Below are positions 10,678 through 22,135 of a stretch of 64,000 nucleotides of DNA, piece by piece. The translations under genes and the position numbers were made by a program. The stretch is from Steinernema hermaphroditum (Eukaryota > Nematoda > Chromadorea > Rhabditida > Steinernematidae). The stretch lies in contig CM059623.1 of assembly GCA_030435675.1 (NCBI GenBank), positions 7,838,012 to 7,902,011 on the forward strand, in the 5' to 3' direction. A model generated the notes under the pieces. It worked only from the letters and a program-made list of their open reading frames with translations. It was not told the origin of the DNA and ran no database searches. Numbering within the stretch: position 1 is the first letter of the stretch; each line of letters starts with the position of its first letter.

Positions 10678-12750
10678 TTAAACAAGGAACTTAAACCCGA
10701 GGAAAAGCATTATCGCCAGTAGAACGACGGCGAAGGCACCTACAAGAAGAGAAGGATCCATCGCGGAAGAATCAACCGTTTTGGGTGGAGCGTTTCCTAC
10801 TATTTCGTTGTTCATCCCCGTGGAGAATTTTGCTAAATCGTCTTCGTTTAAGTGGCGCTCTTCGTCATCGCAGATTTCTGCAAGGCTTATGGTGTAAAAG
10901 TGGAGTTCATGCAAGATTACCTAAATCCAATAAAAGCAGCTGTCGGAATGAGTCTCGAGCGTCGTCGATGCTGTCCTTCTCAAAAAGGCACTCCGACACT
11001 TTAATTTGAGGATGTGTTGGGATCGAAACGGACGCTACGCGAGGAAGCTGGTGGATGGACAGTTGATCTTGCCCTTCGTCTTCGATGATTTCCGTGCTTT
11101 CGTGATGGAGCTCTAAACACCCGTGGTTACAGTTCTTCTTCCGTGGAATTCGTACCAGCACGGTGGTACAAAGTCTTCAATAGATGTTCCTTAGCTGCGA
11201 GCACAATGGTGCGCGCTGAAGATCCCGAAGGTACAGCCGCAGTGATGTTGAGGTCGACGAGAATCTCAACCTGCGTAGCAAATGTAATCGTCGCTTCACC
11301 ACATTCATCTGAAGATTCGTGCTACGAATCGAGAAAAAGTCTCACCATTTCCATCGACAACAAGTTCCACTGTACATTGACCTTTCTTTGACGACTTCCC
11401 TATGGGGCAATCGTCCGGCAATAGCGGTTTACCATCTATCAAACAGGTTTCATCGCAAAAAAGCTGAACAATAAGAACATAGATTTAACGTTTCAAATTA
11501 ACTGATTGGTAATACCTTCTTAGAAAATCTCGAAAGAGTCGCTTTGAATTGCGAATAGAAATCTTTCGTCGCATCTTCTGGGGAAAGTGGAACGGAGAGA
11601 TTGAACTCGGCTGTTGAGCATACACTTATCCAAGAAAGCTAGAAAAAGTTGCGTCAATGTACATGAATGCTCACGATACCGGGTTGTAAGAAAGCTTGGA
11701 AGGTCGCTCTCCATCACTTTTCCGCTTCGCATCGAAAACTACAACCTTCGGGACACCGAGGGGGGATCCTACGGTAACGAAGGCCTGCAATGACACAAAT
11801 GCATATGCTTTGGAATCAGGCGTGGGCACACGTTGTCTCGGATATCGTTTGTAGTGATTTTACCCCCTGGGGGGGGGGGGGTCATGTCGGGCCGGGGGGG
11901 GCAAACTCATACTGATTTTTCATCCTCTTTTTTTCAAAACGAAAAAATATAGTTTTAGGACCTAGGGCTTGCAGTAAAGTGGGACGGGGGGGGGGTCATA
12001 CATGACATTGCGTTCCTCCATTGTGCTTATTTTCTACACCAATATGGTCTCTTAGGGAGCTCAGAGATCGCTTATCCAGATTGAATTGGGTAGCCTGTTC
12101 CCGTTATTCCTCTACTCAACGATCACGGCGGTAGGCGCGCGTGGGTCCCACCACGATCACTCTGAACGCAGAACGCACACAGTCTGCGAACTGTAGTTCC
12201 CCCCCCCCGCTCGCCGTACCCGACAACGGCGCGCCCACCCCTGTTTGGAATGTGCCAACAAACCATCTTGATGGAGTCGACTTCAGCGTAGAGTGCATCA
12301 GAGTTCTTCGCAATGAAGTTGAGAGCTCGAGAGAACGAACGAAGTTCGTTATTGAACGACTTGTCAGCTATCATAAGCAGTCCTTGAATCAAAAGGAGCA
12401 CTGTGCGATGTGATCATATGTCCTTGAACCTACCGACAATTCGGACGCCTCCGGGAAGTAGTCGGTTTGCGCGCACTCCGTAGTCGGCAACCCACTCGGG
12501 ATCAATTTGCTGGTCAGCGGCTGCCTAATCAAGAATGCATAAATACAGGAGGAGAACCTACATCACCCGAAGTAATCGCATCGGCGAGAGGACACGACGC
12601 GGCGTGGGCCACCAGAAGGTCGTCGGCGAGCGTCGATCCGAAGAGAAAGTGGCATCCGATGCGTTTCTGCTTCAGTGTCTTCTCGGAATCGCACTGCTTC
12701 TTGATGGAGTGGTCAATGTAGTTCTCCAAATGTTTGTCGAAAATTAGCAT
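10678..12750 (-). CDS. odr-4: ODR-4 family tail-anchored ER protein
   Basis: The start at 12750 (MLIFDKHLENYIDHSIKK) follows acceptor TACGATTTCAG. Exon 1 contains IGCHFLFGSTLADDLLVAHA and is joined to IDPEWVADYGVRANRLLPGG, the signature of the ODR4 N-terminal domain (human: DEEWATEHACQVSRMLPGG). Downstream come DALYAEVDSIKMVCW and, near the end, LPRVASVSIPTHPQIKVSEC with FEKDSIDDARDSFRQLL. It ends in a C-terminal membrane anchor (LLVGAFAVVLLAIMLFLGFKF). In C. elegans ODR-4 is needed for ER exit of chemoreceptors with ODR-8/UfSP2. The third exon begins near 12413; a downstream intron carries poly-G/poly-C runs (11869-12208). The middle exons between 11.2 and 12.2 kb are only partly resolved. 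It diverges from rnf-121 across about 400 bp. Confidence 0.85.
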
Positions 12751-13146
12751 TCTGAAATCGTACAAAATCCTCGGCAAAGACGAAGAATCATGGATACTCT
12801 AAACCTCCACAGAGCCTAGGAAAAGGAAAAATAAAGGCTTCCCGCCTTCAGCGACCGGTAGCAAGCCATCGATTGCAATCAAATGGAAAATGCTAGTCGA
12901 TCGCTCTTAGTGTTTAGAATAGACGGATGAAAAGCTCTGTCTGGTACAGGTTTGTTTAAAATCCTCAAACTCCGTAGACAGAATGTGAACCTGGACACCG
13001 CGTCCGCTCGCTTCGGGACCACAAACGCGTGGAGTCTGAACCTCGGCGGCGACCACACACGACGACGCCGGTTCTTTCCCGCAGGGGCCTCGCTGGAATT
13101 GTGAAAGCGCCGAATCCGAGTCACTCAAAAGAATCAAAATCTGAGG
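12751..13146. promoter_or_regulatory. Shared upstream region of odr-4 and rnf-121
   Basis: The two genes start back to back. The interval has no supported coding exon and should hold both promoters. A 97-codon minus frame (12907-13200) overlaps rnf-121 exon 1 and is not accepted. Confidence 0.5.
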
Positions 13147-14317
<1,171 letters not shown>

Positions 14318-14488
14318 ATCTGCATTTCAACTTTAATTTTTGCGCCTTTCACAAATGTATCCTGGAGGCTGTAAAGGAGAATTTGTTGTATATATGCGTG
14401 TTTACCAAAGCTAATAGCTATTATAACTATTAAATGTGCAATCGGCGGATGCAGTTATACAGTCCGCGTGATCGCATTGCTTTCAGGA

Positions 14489-14494
14489 AATAAA
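14489..14494 (+). terminator. Polyadenylation signal (rnf-121)
   Basis: AATAAA about 170 bp after the rnf-121 stop and before the NSRP1 start at 14603. Confidence 0.5.
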
Positions 14495-14602
14495 CTTGTT
14501 GGGCCGTAGAATTCGTTGATGCTGATCCTCTCGTTTACTTGTCGTTGGCCTACTTTTATTTCATAGCTGGGAACATCTTTATCTGAACCAGCAACCATTT
14601 AG

Positions 14603-16051
14603 ATGAACCAGAAACCTTTCGGCTTGATAGTGAAGTCGAAGGCCGCTTCGGCCTCAAAGCCTATAGTCAAAATCTCCGCCTTTGGCGCTTCAGATGACGA
14701 AGAAGACGAAAAAAAGACGCTAGTATCAGGAGGACAACGTCAAAGCGCTTCAACTATTCGCACCCAGATGAAGACCGAAAGAATGCACGACGAAGCAATT
14801 GCTGAAGACCCCAACCTGTTCGACTACGATGGCTACCTTGAGCGGAAGGAAGAGGTCAAGGCAGAGAGAGAAGAGGAGAAAAAGAAAGAAAACAAGGGCA
14901 GAAAGGAAGTACGTGCGATTACGTTTACTGTTTCAATTGCCATCGGTTTAGGCGAAGTATGCTGGCAAGTTGATGCAAGCGCATGCCAAGCGGGAGCTCG
15001 AGAAACAGTTGAGGGACGAAAGAAAGCAGATCAAAGAAAGGGAGCAGGAAAATGGAGAGTTTGATGACAAAGAGGTGTTCGTTACCTCAGCGTATAAGAA
15101 GCAGCTGGAACTGATGGAGGAGTTCAAGAGTGAGCAGAAACAGAGTGACCTCTTTGATGGTAAATTGCTGTAAGATGTTGTGAAGTGCTGCTTTTGTTTT
15201 AGAGATGACTGCTGTCGGCAAACAGAAGATGTGGCAGCAAGGGTTTAACCGCTTCATGTTGGAAAACTTGAGCTCGACAAGAGACCAGCCATCGACCTCA
15301 ATGACCGATAAGGAGAAAGAAACCATGGAGAAGATGCGTCGCCTTCGAGAACAGTCATCGGCCGATGACGGTCTTCAATTTGATGGTGTTTCTGTCAGCC
15401 AGTCCTCCAAGAAGAAGTTCACGGCGCCCGCAGAAAAATCGAAAAAGTCCATCTACACGTCCGGTTCCGAAAGCGAAAAAGAGGAGGACGATAAATCGAA
15501 GAAGCCTGTTGCTAGATTTGACGAGGAGCTGCAACCAGGGCTCAACAAACCTCGCCTGGCTAAAACGCGACAGGAACAGATTCAGAGTCGCTTCACTCCA
15601 ACGCCCGAAGGGTCTTCAGAATCGTCCGATTCTGATAGCGACAATAACGACAGAAATCGCCACAGTCGCCGTCCTCGAACTCCCGAAGGCGGCCGTCGGC
15701 GTGACAGAGATTCCGATCGCGGTCGTCATCGCAATCGTGGAAACCCAAACGCTCGCGAGAGTCGTCGACGTCGCAGCCGGTCACAGGGGCGTGGTGAATC
15801 TCGTCATGAATCAGGTATTCCTGATTTGGTTCACTACTGTTTCATTCTATCCTTTTCTAGAGAAGAAGGGCGACAGTGCGAGGCGCTCCCGATCACGCGA
15901 AGAGAAGCCCGAGAAACCGAAGACAAAGGAGGAGCGTCTCGAGGTCATCAAGAAGATCCTCAAACAGCGAAACAGTCGGGAACAGATAGCCAAGATGCGC
16001 GAGCGATACTTCGAGCGCCGCGACCAGGGTATCGTCCCTCTTCCATTGTGA
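14603..16051 (+). CDS. ccdc-55: NSRP1/CCDC55 nuclear speckle splicing regulator
   Basis: Four exons: 14603-14907 and three more separated by introns beginning near 14908, 15162 and 15813. The N-terminus MNQKPFGLIVKSKAAS leads to a lysine/glutamate-rich coiled coil, then FVTSAYKKQLELMEEFKSEQ and MWQQGFNRFMLENLSS, which match the conserved NSRP1 core. An S/D/E-rich linker, an RS/RD-rich region typical of splicing factors and a basic C-terminus (EERLEVIKKILKQ, REQIAKMRERYFERR) follow. It is expected to act in nuclear speckles in alternative splicing. From 15091 onwards the sequence belongs to the first copy of a tandem duplication; only this copy has exon 1 and the start of exon 2. It converges with DDX55, with stops about 125 bp apart. 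Confidence 0.85.
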
Positions 16052-17953
16052 TCCAGCGGTCTTAGGACTGTTCGCAAATCATGTTATTTTCTGCGAAGAT
16101 AAACAGTTTATTCGCTCACAAGGCACAACAATAACAAGATAACAATGAGGCAACAGTCAGAAACGGGCGGGTTCTTCAAACAAGGTTGTCCAGCTCGGAC
16201 TTGCTCAGGCGGCCCTTCTTGAACTTCTGGAGCAGCTTGGCGTCCGACTCGAGCTCCTTGTGCTCTCGCGCCTTCTCCTTGTTGAGGCGTTTCTTCTTCG
16301 CTTGTTCTTCCTTGATCTCCTTGGCTGAACGTTTTTTTCCCTTTCTCGGCTTCTCCTTGGCTTCATCACCTTGCTCCTCATCTTCGTCCCCTTGAGTGGC
16401 TTCGGCCTCAAGCTCAAGGGCCTTCTTCTCGCGCTCCTCTAAACGGCGCTTTTCTCGAGCTTTGTCTTGGAACTTAATCGTAGAAGTGTCGACGTCGCTT
16501 CTCTTGAACGCTGACAGATCCCGATCTTTCGTCTCTCCCAGTCGAGGAATTCTCAGCAGACCGTAAGCATGTGCGTGGCCCACCATATCCAGCTCTGTAA
16601 CATTTTTTTTTCATAAGCGGGAAGAGGGAAAGGGGGGAAGAGGATTTTGTACCTTTCATGGAGCACACAACTTTGCAATCGTGCTTCGTGTAGAATTTAA
16701 TGAAGGAGATAAAGGCTCTTGTCCCGTCAAGAAGGTACGCTCGGTCGTTGGTAGCAAGTTTAATCATCTTCTTGCGCAGATCTTCCGCTTTTAATGCGGT
16801 AACAGTGGGAATCTTGATCTTCTTCAGAGTCACTTTTTCGTAATTTTCGAGGAACTGGACGTAGGCTTCTTGCTGAGGCGTCAAAAGAAGAAGGGACTCT
16901 CCTTGTCTTCCAGCTCGAGCCGTTCGGCCAGAACGATGCAGGAACCAACTAAAGCGCGGATTTCTTAGTGGCACTAAAGAAGAACAAAAGGTACCTGGAC
17001 TGACGAGGAATATCAAACTGAATAACCCAATCGATATCAACAATGTCGATACCACGAGCCATAACATCAGTAGAGAACATGACCGATTTTGTTGTTTTTC
17101 TGAACGATTCGATTTGCTTTTCGCGCGTGAACTTCTTCTTTCCATAGATGGCGAACAGATTACGTTTCTTCAATACATGTTTCAGAACATTTGTGAAGTA
17201 TTCTACACAAGCGCAGGAACTGAAGAAGACAAGAATCTTCGCATCCGGTTTGTTTCGAATAAATTCCACGAGGGCGGAAAGCTTCTGATCTGCCGGCACA
17301 ATCTGGGAAACTCATTAGATTCGAACGCGAACTTATCATTACCGCATAGTAGTTTGTGAGGGAATCTGGAGCAGCGATAGGAATCTCCTCACCGTCCTCG
17401 ATCTTTCCTGTGGCAGATGAACTCTTCAGAGCCGTATCCGTAAGTTTCAGATGGATTGGATTGCGTAGCCCGAATTTCACCATCTCTTCGATTTCCTTTG
17501 CCTGAGTTGCAGAGAAGAGGCCCGTACGGCGTTGCTTCGGCAACACTGCCAGAATCTCGGTCACGCTCTTTTGGAATCCCAAATCAATGAAGCGGTCACA
17601 CTCGTCAAGGACCAACACCTCCAGCGACTTAATCTGCTTCTTGATATCGGGGAATTTGCCCAAAATGGCCTCTAATCTACCGGGAGTAGCAATCAGAATG
17701 TTTCCACTACAAGTGCATGTCACATAACGAAGATCCTTGATACGTACCCATGAGTTTTGAAGTTCTTGATGTCCTCGTCTATCTTCTTGAGCCCACTGAT
17801 CATTGTGAACTTTGCTAGACCAGCTGGCTTCGCAAACGCGTCTACGATCTGAGATACTTGCTGGGCGAGTTCTCGGGTTGGAAGAAGAATCAGAGCACCA
17901 ATTTCATTGGAAGTCCAAGTCTTTTTCTGAGAGACCAACATCTGAACTGTCGG
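15091..17953. repeat. Tandem duplication, copy A (2,863 bp)
   Basis: Starts inside NSRP1 exon 2 (CGTATAAGAAGC) and ends inside a DDX55 exon (CTGAACTGTCGG). All open frames in copy A recur in copy B exactly 2,863 bp downstream with identical translations. I found no mismatch by eye. Confidence 0.95.
16176..17953 (-). pseudogene. 5'-truncated DDX55 copy (copy A)
   Basis: It carries helicase motifs from TRELAQQ onward (ATPGRLEA, VLDECDRFIDLG, LFSATQAKE, RTARAGRQG) and the lysine-rich C-terminus, identical to 19039-20816. At 17953 the frame runs into duplicated NSRP1 sequence. It therefore lacks the start, the Q motif and the Walker A motif (APTGSGKT). Without these it cannot be an active helicase and has no DDX55 promoter. 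It is treated as a duplication by-product unless the assembly is wrong. Confidence 0.85.
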
Positions 17954-18914
17954 CGTATAAGAAGCAGCTGGAACTGATGGAGGAGTTCAAGAGTGAGCAG
18001 AAACAGAGTGACCTCTTTGATGGTAAATTGCTGTAAGATGTTGTGAAGTGCTGCTTTTGTTTTAGAGATGACTGCTGTCGGCAAACAGAAGATGTGGCAG
18101 CAAGGGTTTAACCGCTTCATGTTGGAAAACTTGAGCTCGACAAGAGACCAGCCATCGACCTCAATGACCGATAAGGAGAAAGAAACCATGGAGAAGATGC
18201 GTCGCCTTCGAGAACAGTCATCGGCCGATGACGGTCTTCAATTTGATGGTGTTTCTGTCAGCCAGTCCTCCAAGAAGAAGTTCACGGCGCCCGCAGAAAA
18301 ATCGAAAAAGTCCATCTACACGTCCGGTTCCGAAAGCGAAAAAGAGGAGGACGATAAATCGAAGAAGCCTGTTGCTAGATTTGACGAGGAGCTGCAACCA
18401 GGGCTCAACAAACCTCGCCTGGCTAAAACGCGACAGGAACAGATTCAGAGTCGCTTCACTCCAACGCCCGAAGGGTCTTCAGAATCGTCCGATTCTGATA
18501 GCGACAATAACGACAGAAATCGCCACAGTCGCCGTCCTCGAACTCCCGAAGGCGGCCGTCGGCGTGACAGAGATTCCGATCGCGGTCGTCATCGCAATCG
18601 TGGAAACCCAAACGCTCGCGAGAGTCGTCGACGTCGCAGCCGGTCACAGGGGCGTGGTGAATCTCGTCATGAATCAGGTATTCCTGATTTGGTTCACTAC
18701 TGTTTCATTCTATCCTTTTCTAGAGAAGAAGGGCGACAGTGCGAGGCGCTCCCGATCACGCGAAGAGAAGCCCGAGAAACCGAAGACAAAGGAGGAGCGT
18801 CTCGAGGTCATCAAGAAGATCCTCAAACAGCGAAACAGTCGGGAACAGATAGCCAAGATGCGCGAGCGATACTTCGAGCGCCGCGACCAGGGTATCGTCC
18901 CTCTTCCATTGTGA
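17954..18914 (+). pseudogene. 5'-truncated NSRP1 copy (copy B)
   Basis: Identical to 15091-16051 but lacking exon 1 and the first half of exon 2. Its first frame begins with ELSAYKKQLELMEEF, created by the junction. It sits head to head with the truncated DDX55 copy at 17953/17954, so neither has its native promoter. Confidence 0.85.
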
Positions 18915-20816
18915 TCCAGCGGTCTTAGGACTGTTCGCAAATCATGTTATTTTCTGCGAAGATAAACAGTTTATTCGCTCACAAGGCACAACAATAACAA
19001 GATAACAATGAGGCAACAGTCAGAAACGGGCGGGTTCTTCAAACAAGGTTGTCCAGCTCGGACTTGCTCAGGCGGCCCTTCTTGAACTTCTGGAGCAGCT
19101 TGGCGTCCGACTCGAGCTCCTTGTGCTCTCGCGCCTTCTCCTTGTTGAGGCGTTTCTTCTTCGCTTGTTCTTCCTTGATCTCCTTGGCTGAACGTTTTTT
19201 TCCCTTTCTCGGCTTCTCCTTGGCTTCATCACCTTGCTCCTCATCTTCGTCCCCTTGAGTGGCTTCGGCCTCAAGCTCAAGGGCCTTCTTCTCGCGCTCC
19301 TCTAAACGGCGCTTTTCTCGAGCTTTGTCTTGGAACTTAATCGTAGAAGTGTCGACGTCGCTTCTCTTGAACGCTGACAGATCCCGATCTTTCGTCTCTC
19401 CCAGTCGAGGAATTCTCAGCAGACCGTAAGCATGTGCGTGGCCCACCATATCCAGCTCTGTAACATTTTTTTTTCATAAGCGGGAAGAGGGAAAGGGGGG
19501 AAGAGGATTTTGTACCTTTCATGGAGCACACAACTTTGCAATCGTGCTTCGTGTAGAATTTAATGAAGGAGATAAAGGCTCTTGTCCCGTCAAGAAGGTA
19601 CGCTCGGTCGTTGGTAGCAAGTTTAATCATCTTCTTGCGCAGATCTTCCGCTTTTAATGCGGTAACAGTGGGAATCTTGATCTTCTTCAGAGTCACTTTT
19701 TCGTAATTTTCGAGGAACTGGACGTAGGCTTCTTGCTGAGGCGTCAAAAGAAGAAGGGACTCTCCTTGTCTTCCAGCTCGAGCCGTTCGGCCAGAACGAT
19801 GCAGGAACCAACTAAAGCGCGGATTTCTTAGTGGCACTAAAGAAGAACAAAAGGTACCTGGACTGACGAGGAATATCAAACTGAATAACCCAATCGATAT
19901 CAACAATGTCGATACCACGAGCCATAACATCAGTAGAGAACATGACCGATTTTGTTGTTTTTCTGAACGATTCGATTTGCTTTTCGCGCGTGAACTTCTT
20001 CTTTCCATAGATGGCGAACAGATTACGTTTCTTCAATACATGTTTCAGAACATTTGTGAAGTATTCTACACAAGCGCAGGAACTGAAGAAGACAAGAATC
20101 TTCGCATCCGGTTTGTTTCGAATAAATTCCACGAGGGCGGAAAGCTTCTGATCTGCCGGCACAATCTGGGAAACTCATTAGATTCGAACGCGAACTTATC
20201 ATTACCGCATAGTAGTTTGTGAGGGAATCTGGAGCAGCGATAGGAATCTCCTCACCGTCCTCGATCTTTCCTGTGGCAGATGAACTCTTCAGAGCCGTAT
20301 CCGTAAGTTTCAGATGGATTGGATTGCGTAGCCCGAATTTCACCATCTCTTCGATTTCCTTTGCCTGAGTTGCAGAGAAGAGGCCCGTACGGCGTTGCTT
20401 CGGCAACACTGCCAGAATCTCGGTCACGCTCTTTTGGAATCCCAAATCAATGAAGCGGTCACACTCGTCAAGGACCAACACCTCCAGCGACTTAATCTGC
20501 TTCTTGATATCGGGGAATTTGCCCAAAATGGCCTCTAATCTACCGGGAGTAGCAATCAGAATGTTTCCACTACAAGTGCATGTCACATAACGAAGATCCT
20601 TGATACGTACCCATGAGTTTTGAAGTTCTTGATGTCCTCGTCTATCTTCTTGAGCCCACTGATCATTGTGAACTTTGCTAGACCAGCTGGCTTCGCAAAC
20701 GCGTCTACGATCTGAGATACTTGCTGGGCGAGTTCTCGGGTTGGAAGAAGAATCAGAGCACCAATTTCATTGGAAGTCCAAGTCTTTTTCTGAGAGACCA
20801 ACATCTGAACTGTCGG
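17954..20816. repeat. Tandem duplication, copy B (2,863 bp)
   Basis: Direct repeat of 15091-17953. The two breakpoints (15090/15091 and 20816/20817) share only GC, so end joining with microhomology is more likely than recombination between long repeats. Confidence 0.95.
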
Positions 20817-21658
20817 CAGCACGTACGCGATGGTCTTCCCCGATCCTGTGGGTGCTTGCACAATCACATCTTTCTTCGCCAGGAAATGTTTAATCGAAAT
20901 CAACTAAAATTATGCAGAATTTATTATGTCCACAAGTGCCAAATGATAAAGCGATTAAGTGACTAGGTAATGTTAATGGACAAAGCGCAAGTGAGCAAAA
21001 CATCAGTTCCTATGCAGTTTCTCAGGCTTGCTCCAAAGAAAGCGAAAAGGAGTTGGGTGAGCCAGTTGCGGTTTCCGCCACTCCCGATTCACTTGAATGT
21101 CGTGCTCTCTAAGTTTAACTCCAAAGCAGCGAGCAAGAATAAAGGCTGCGACAAAAGACGCAATGACAACGAAGAGGGCAAACATGTAGAACGTCTCCTA
21201 GAACGACAAATCCGAGCTGAGAGATCTAACGAGCCTGCACACCTGGTCAAAAATTTCGTTAAAAGTCGGTATCACTTGGTTGGCCTGATGAATGAACTCC
21301 AAATACCAGGACATTTTGGATTTTCCATTGCGACGACCGCCGGAGGACAGGTAATAGTCGCCCCACTGGCCTTGCCGGCTACTTTTCGGCGAGTATTGCA
21401 TGGAAGAGGGGCGGGCACTGCGTCGAAACGAGAAGTAGTCTCAGGAAACGGTGTAAGACGCGGACAAGAGAGAAAGCACACGAGCGGAATCAAAAATGCA
21501 CAGTTGTTGCTCAAGGGTTTGCAAGAAATACTAGGTTAGATGAATAAACAGATGCAAACCTGAGCTGGGGTGAAACTCTCGAAGCCGAGTTCGCTCCTGA
21601 ACACTTCGAAAAGCTCCGGAAGGATCTTCGAAACTACCGTTTCCTGCTCCGGCAACAT
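19039..21658 (-). CDS. ddx-55: DDX55/Spb4-type DEAD-box RNA helicase
   Basis: Exon 1 (21658-21560) encodes MLPEQETVVSKILPELFEVF and the Q motif LGFESFTPAQ. After a 656 bp intron, exon 2 (20903 down) joins in phase to VIVQAPTGSGKTIAYVLP (motif I). Then come LLPTRELAQQ, ATPGRLEA, VLVLDECDRFIDLGF (DECD form of motif II), LFSATQ, VFFSSCACVEYF, DVMARGIDI and HRSGRTARAGRQG. The C-terminus is DDX55-like: TDRAYLLDGTRAFISFIKFY-type sequence, then a lysine-rich tail ending SKSELDNLV. Spb4/DDX55 acts in 60S ribosome assembly in the nucleolus. This is the only full-length copy. Intron 1 contains another gene on the same strand (21003-21401). An AATTTTCAG acceptor sits just upstream of the ATG. Confidence 0.9.
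21003..21401 (-). CDS. Small single-pass membrane protein nested in DDX55 intron 1
   Basis: Two exons, 21401-21243 and 21197-21003, separated by a 45-bp GT-AG intron, give a 117-residue protein. It starts MQYSPKSSRQGQWGDYYLSS, has a middle IHQANQVIPTFNEIFDQ and one strong membrane segment (YMFALFVVIASFVAAFILA), and ends in a basic tail with HPTPFRFLWSKPEKLHRN. It lies wholly inside DDX55 intron 1 on the same strand. I do not recognise the family. The good splice sites, single TM and clean stop support a real gene. Confidence 0.65.
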
Positions 21659-21703
21659 TATCCCAAAGTGTCTGAAAATTAAGATGATTAGAAGAGACGA
21701 CGA

Positions 21704-22077
21704 CTAGATTCGCGAATCGACGGTGATGGATGCCACAGAACCTAGAATATTCCCGTCAACTTGAAAGATCCGATGAGGCACTGGAGAAAATCAATTCTGA
21801 TGCTCTAGTTACCTCTTCGTGTCAGGACCGCATAGGAAAGTTCGGTCGGCTTATCAGATTGCGACCAGGGAGGCAAAGGGCCGACTGCCTCCTCCAAGTT
21901 TAATTTTCGAATTTCTTTTGACACTTCGTGGAGTTTCCCTACTTGGCGACTTGTTGGCGCCTGACACCAAGTGCTGGCGCCAAGTGGCTTTACGATCTCT
22001 GCGGACTGTCCGTTTGGAACGCCAGACCCTCGGTTCCCACGTTCCCACTGTTTTGTTGTTTTCGTGCACAGATCCAA
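21704..22077 (-). CDS. Hypothetical small protein upstream of DDX55
   Basis: Two exons, 22077-21813 and 21780-21704, with a 32-bp intron (GTAACT...CTCCAG), give about 113 residues beginning MDLCTKTTKQWERGNRG. There is an amphipathic region (LHEVSKEIRKLNLEEAVG) and the C-terminus is VPHRIFQVDGNILGS plus a short tail. Its stop is only 46 bp before the DDX55 ATG on the same strand, an operon-like spacing. It starts 58 bp from the divergent NUP50 gene. No family is recognised. Support is the in-phase splice, the clean stop and the compact context. Confidence 0.45.
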
Positions 22078-22135
22078 CTAGTTTCAACTTCGAAACACAA
22101 TGTGGTCGCCGTGCTCAGATCGTGCTCCTTGATTG

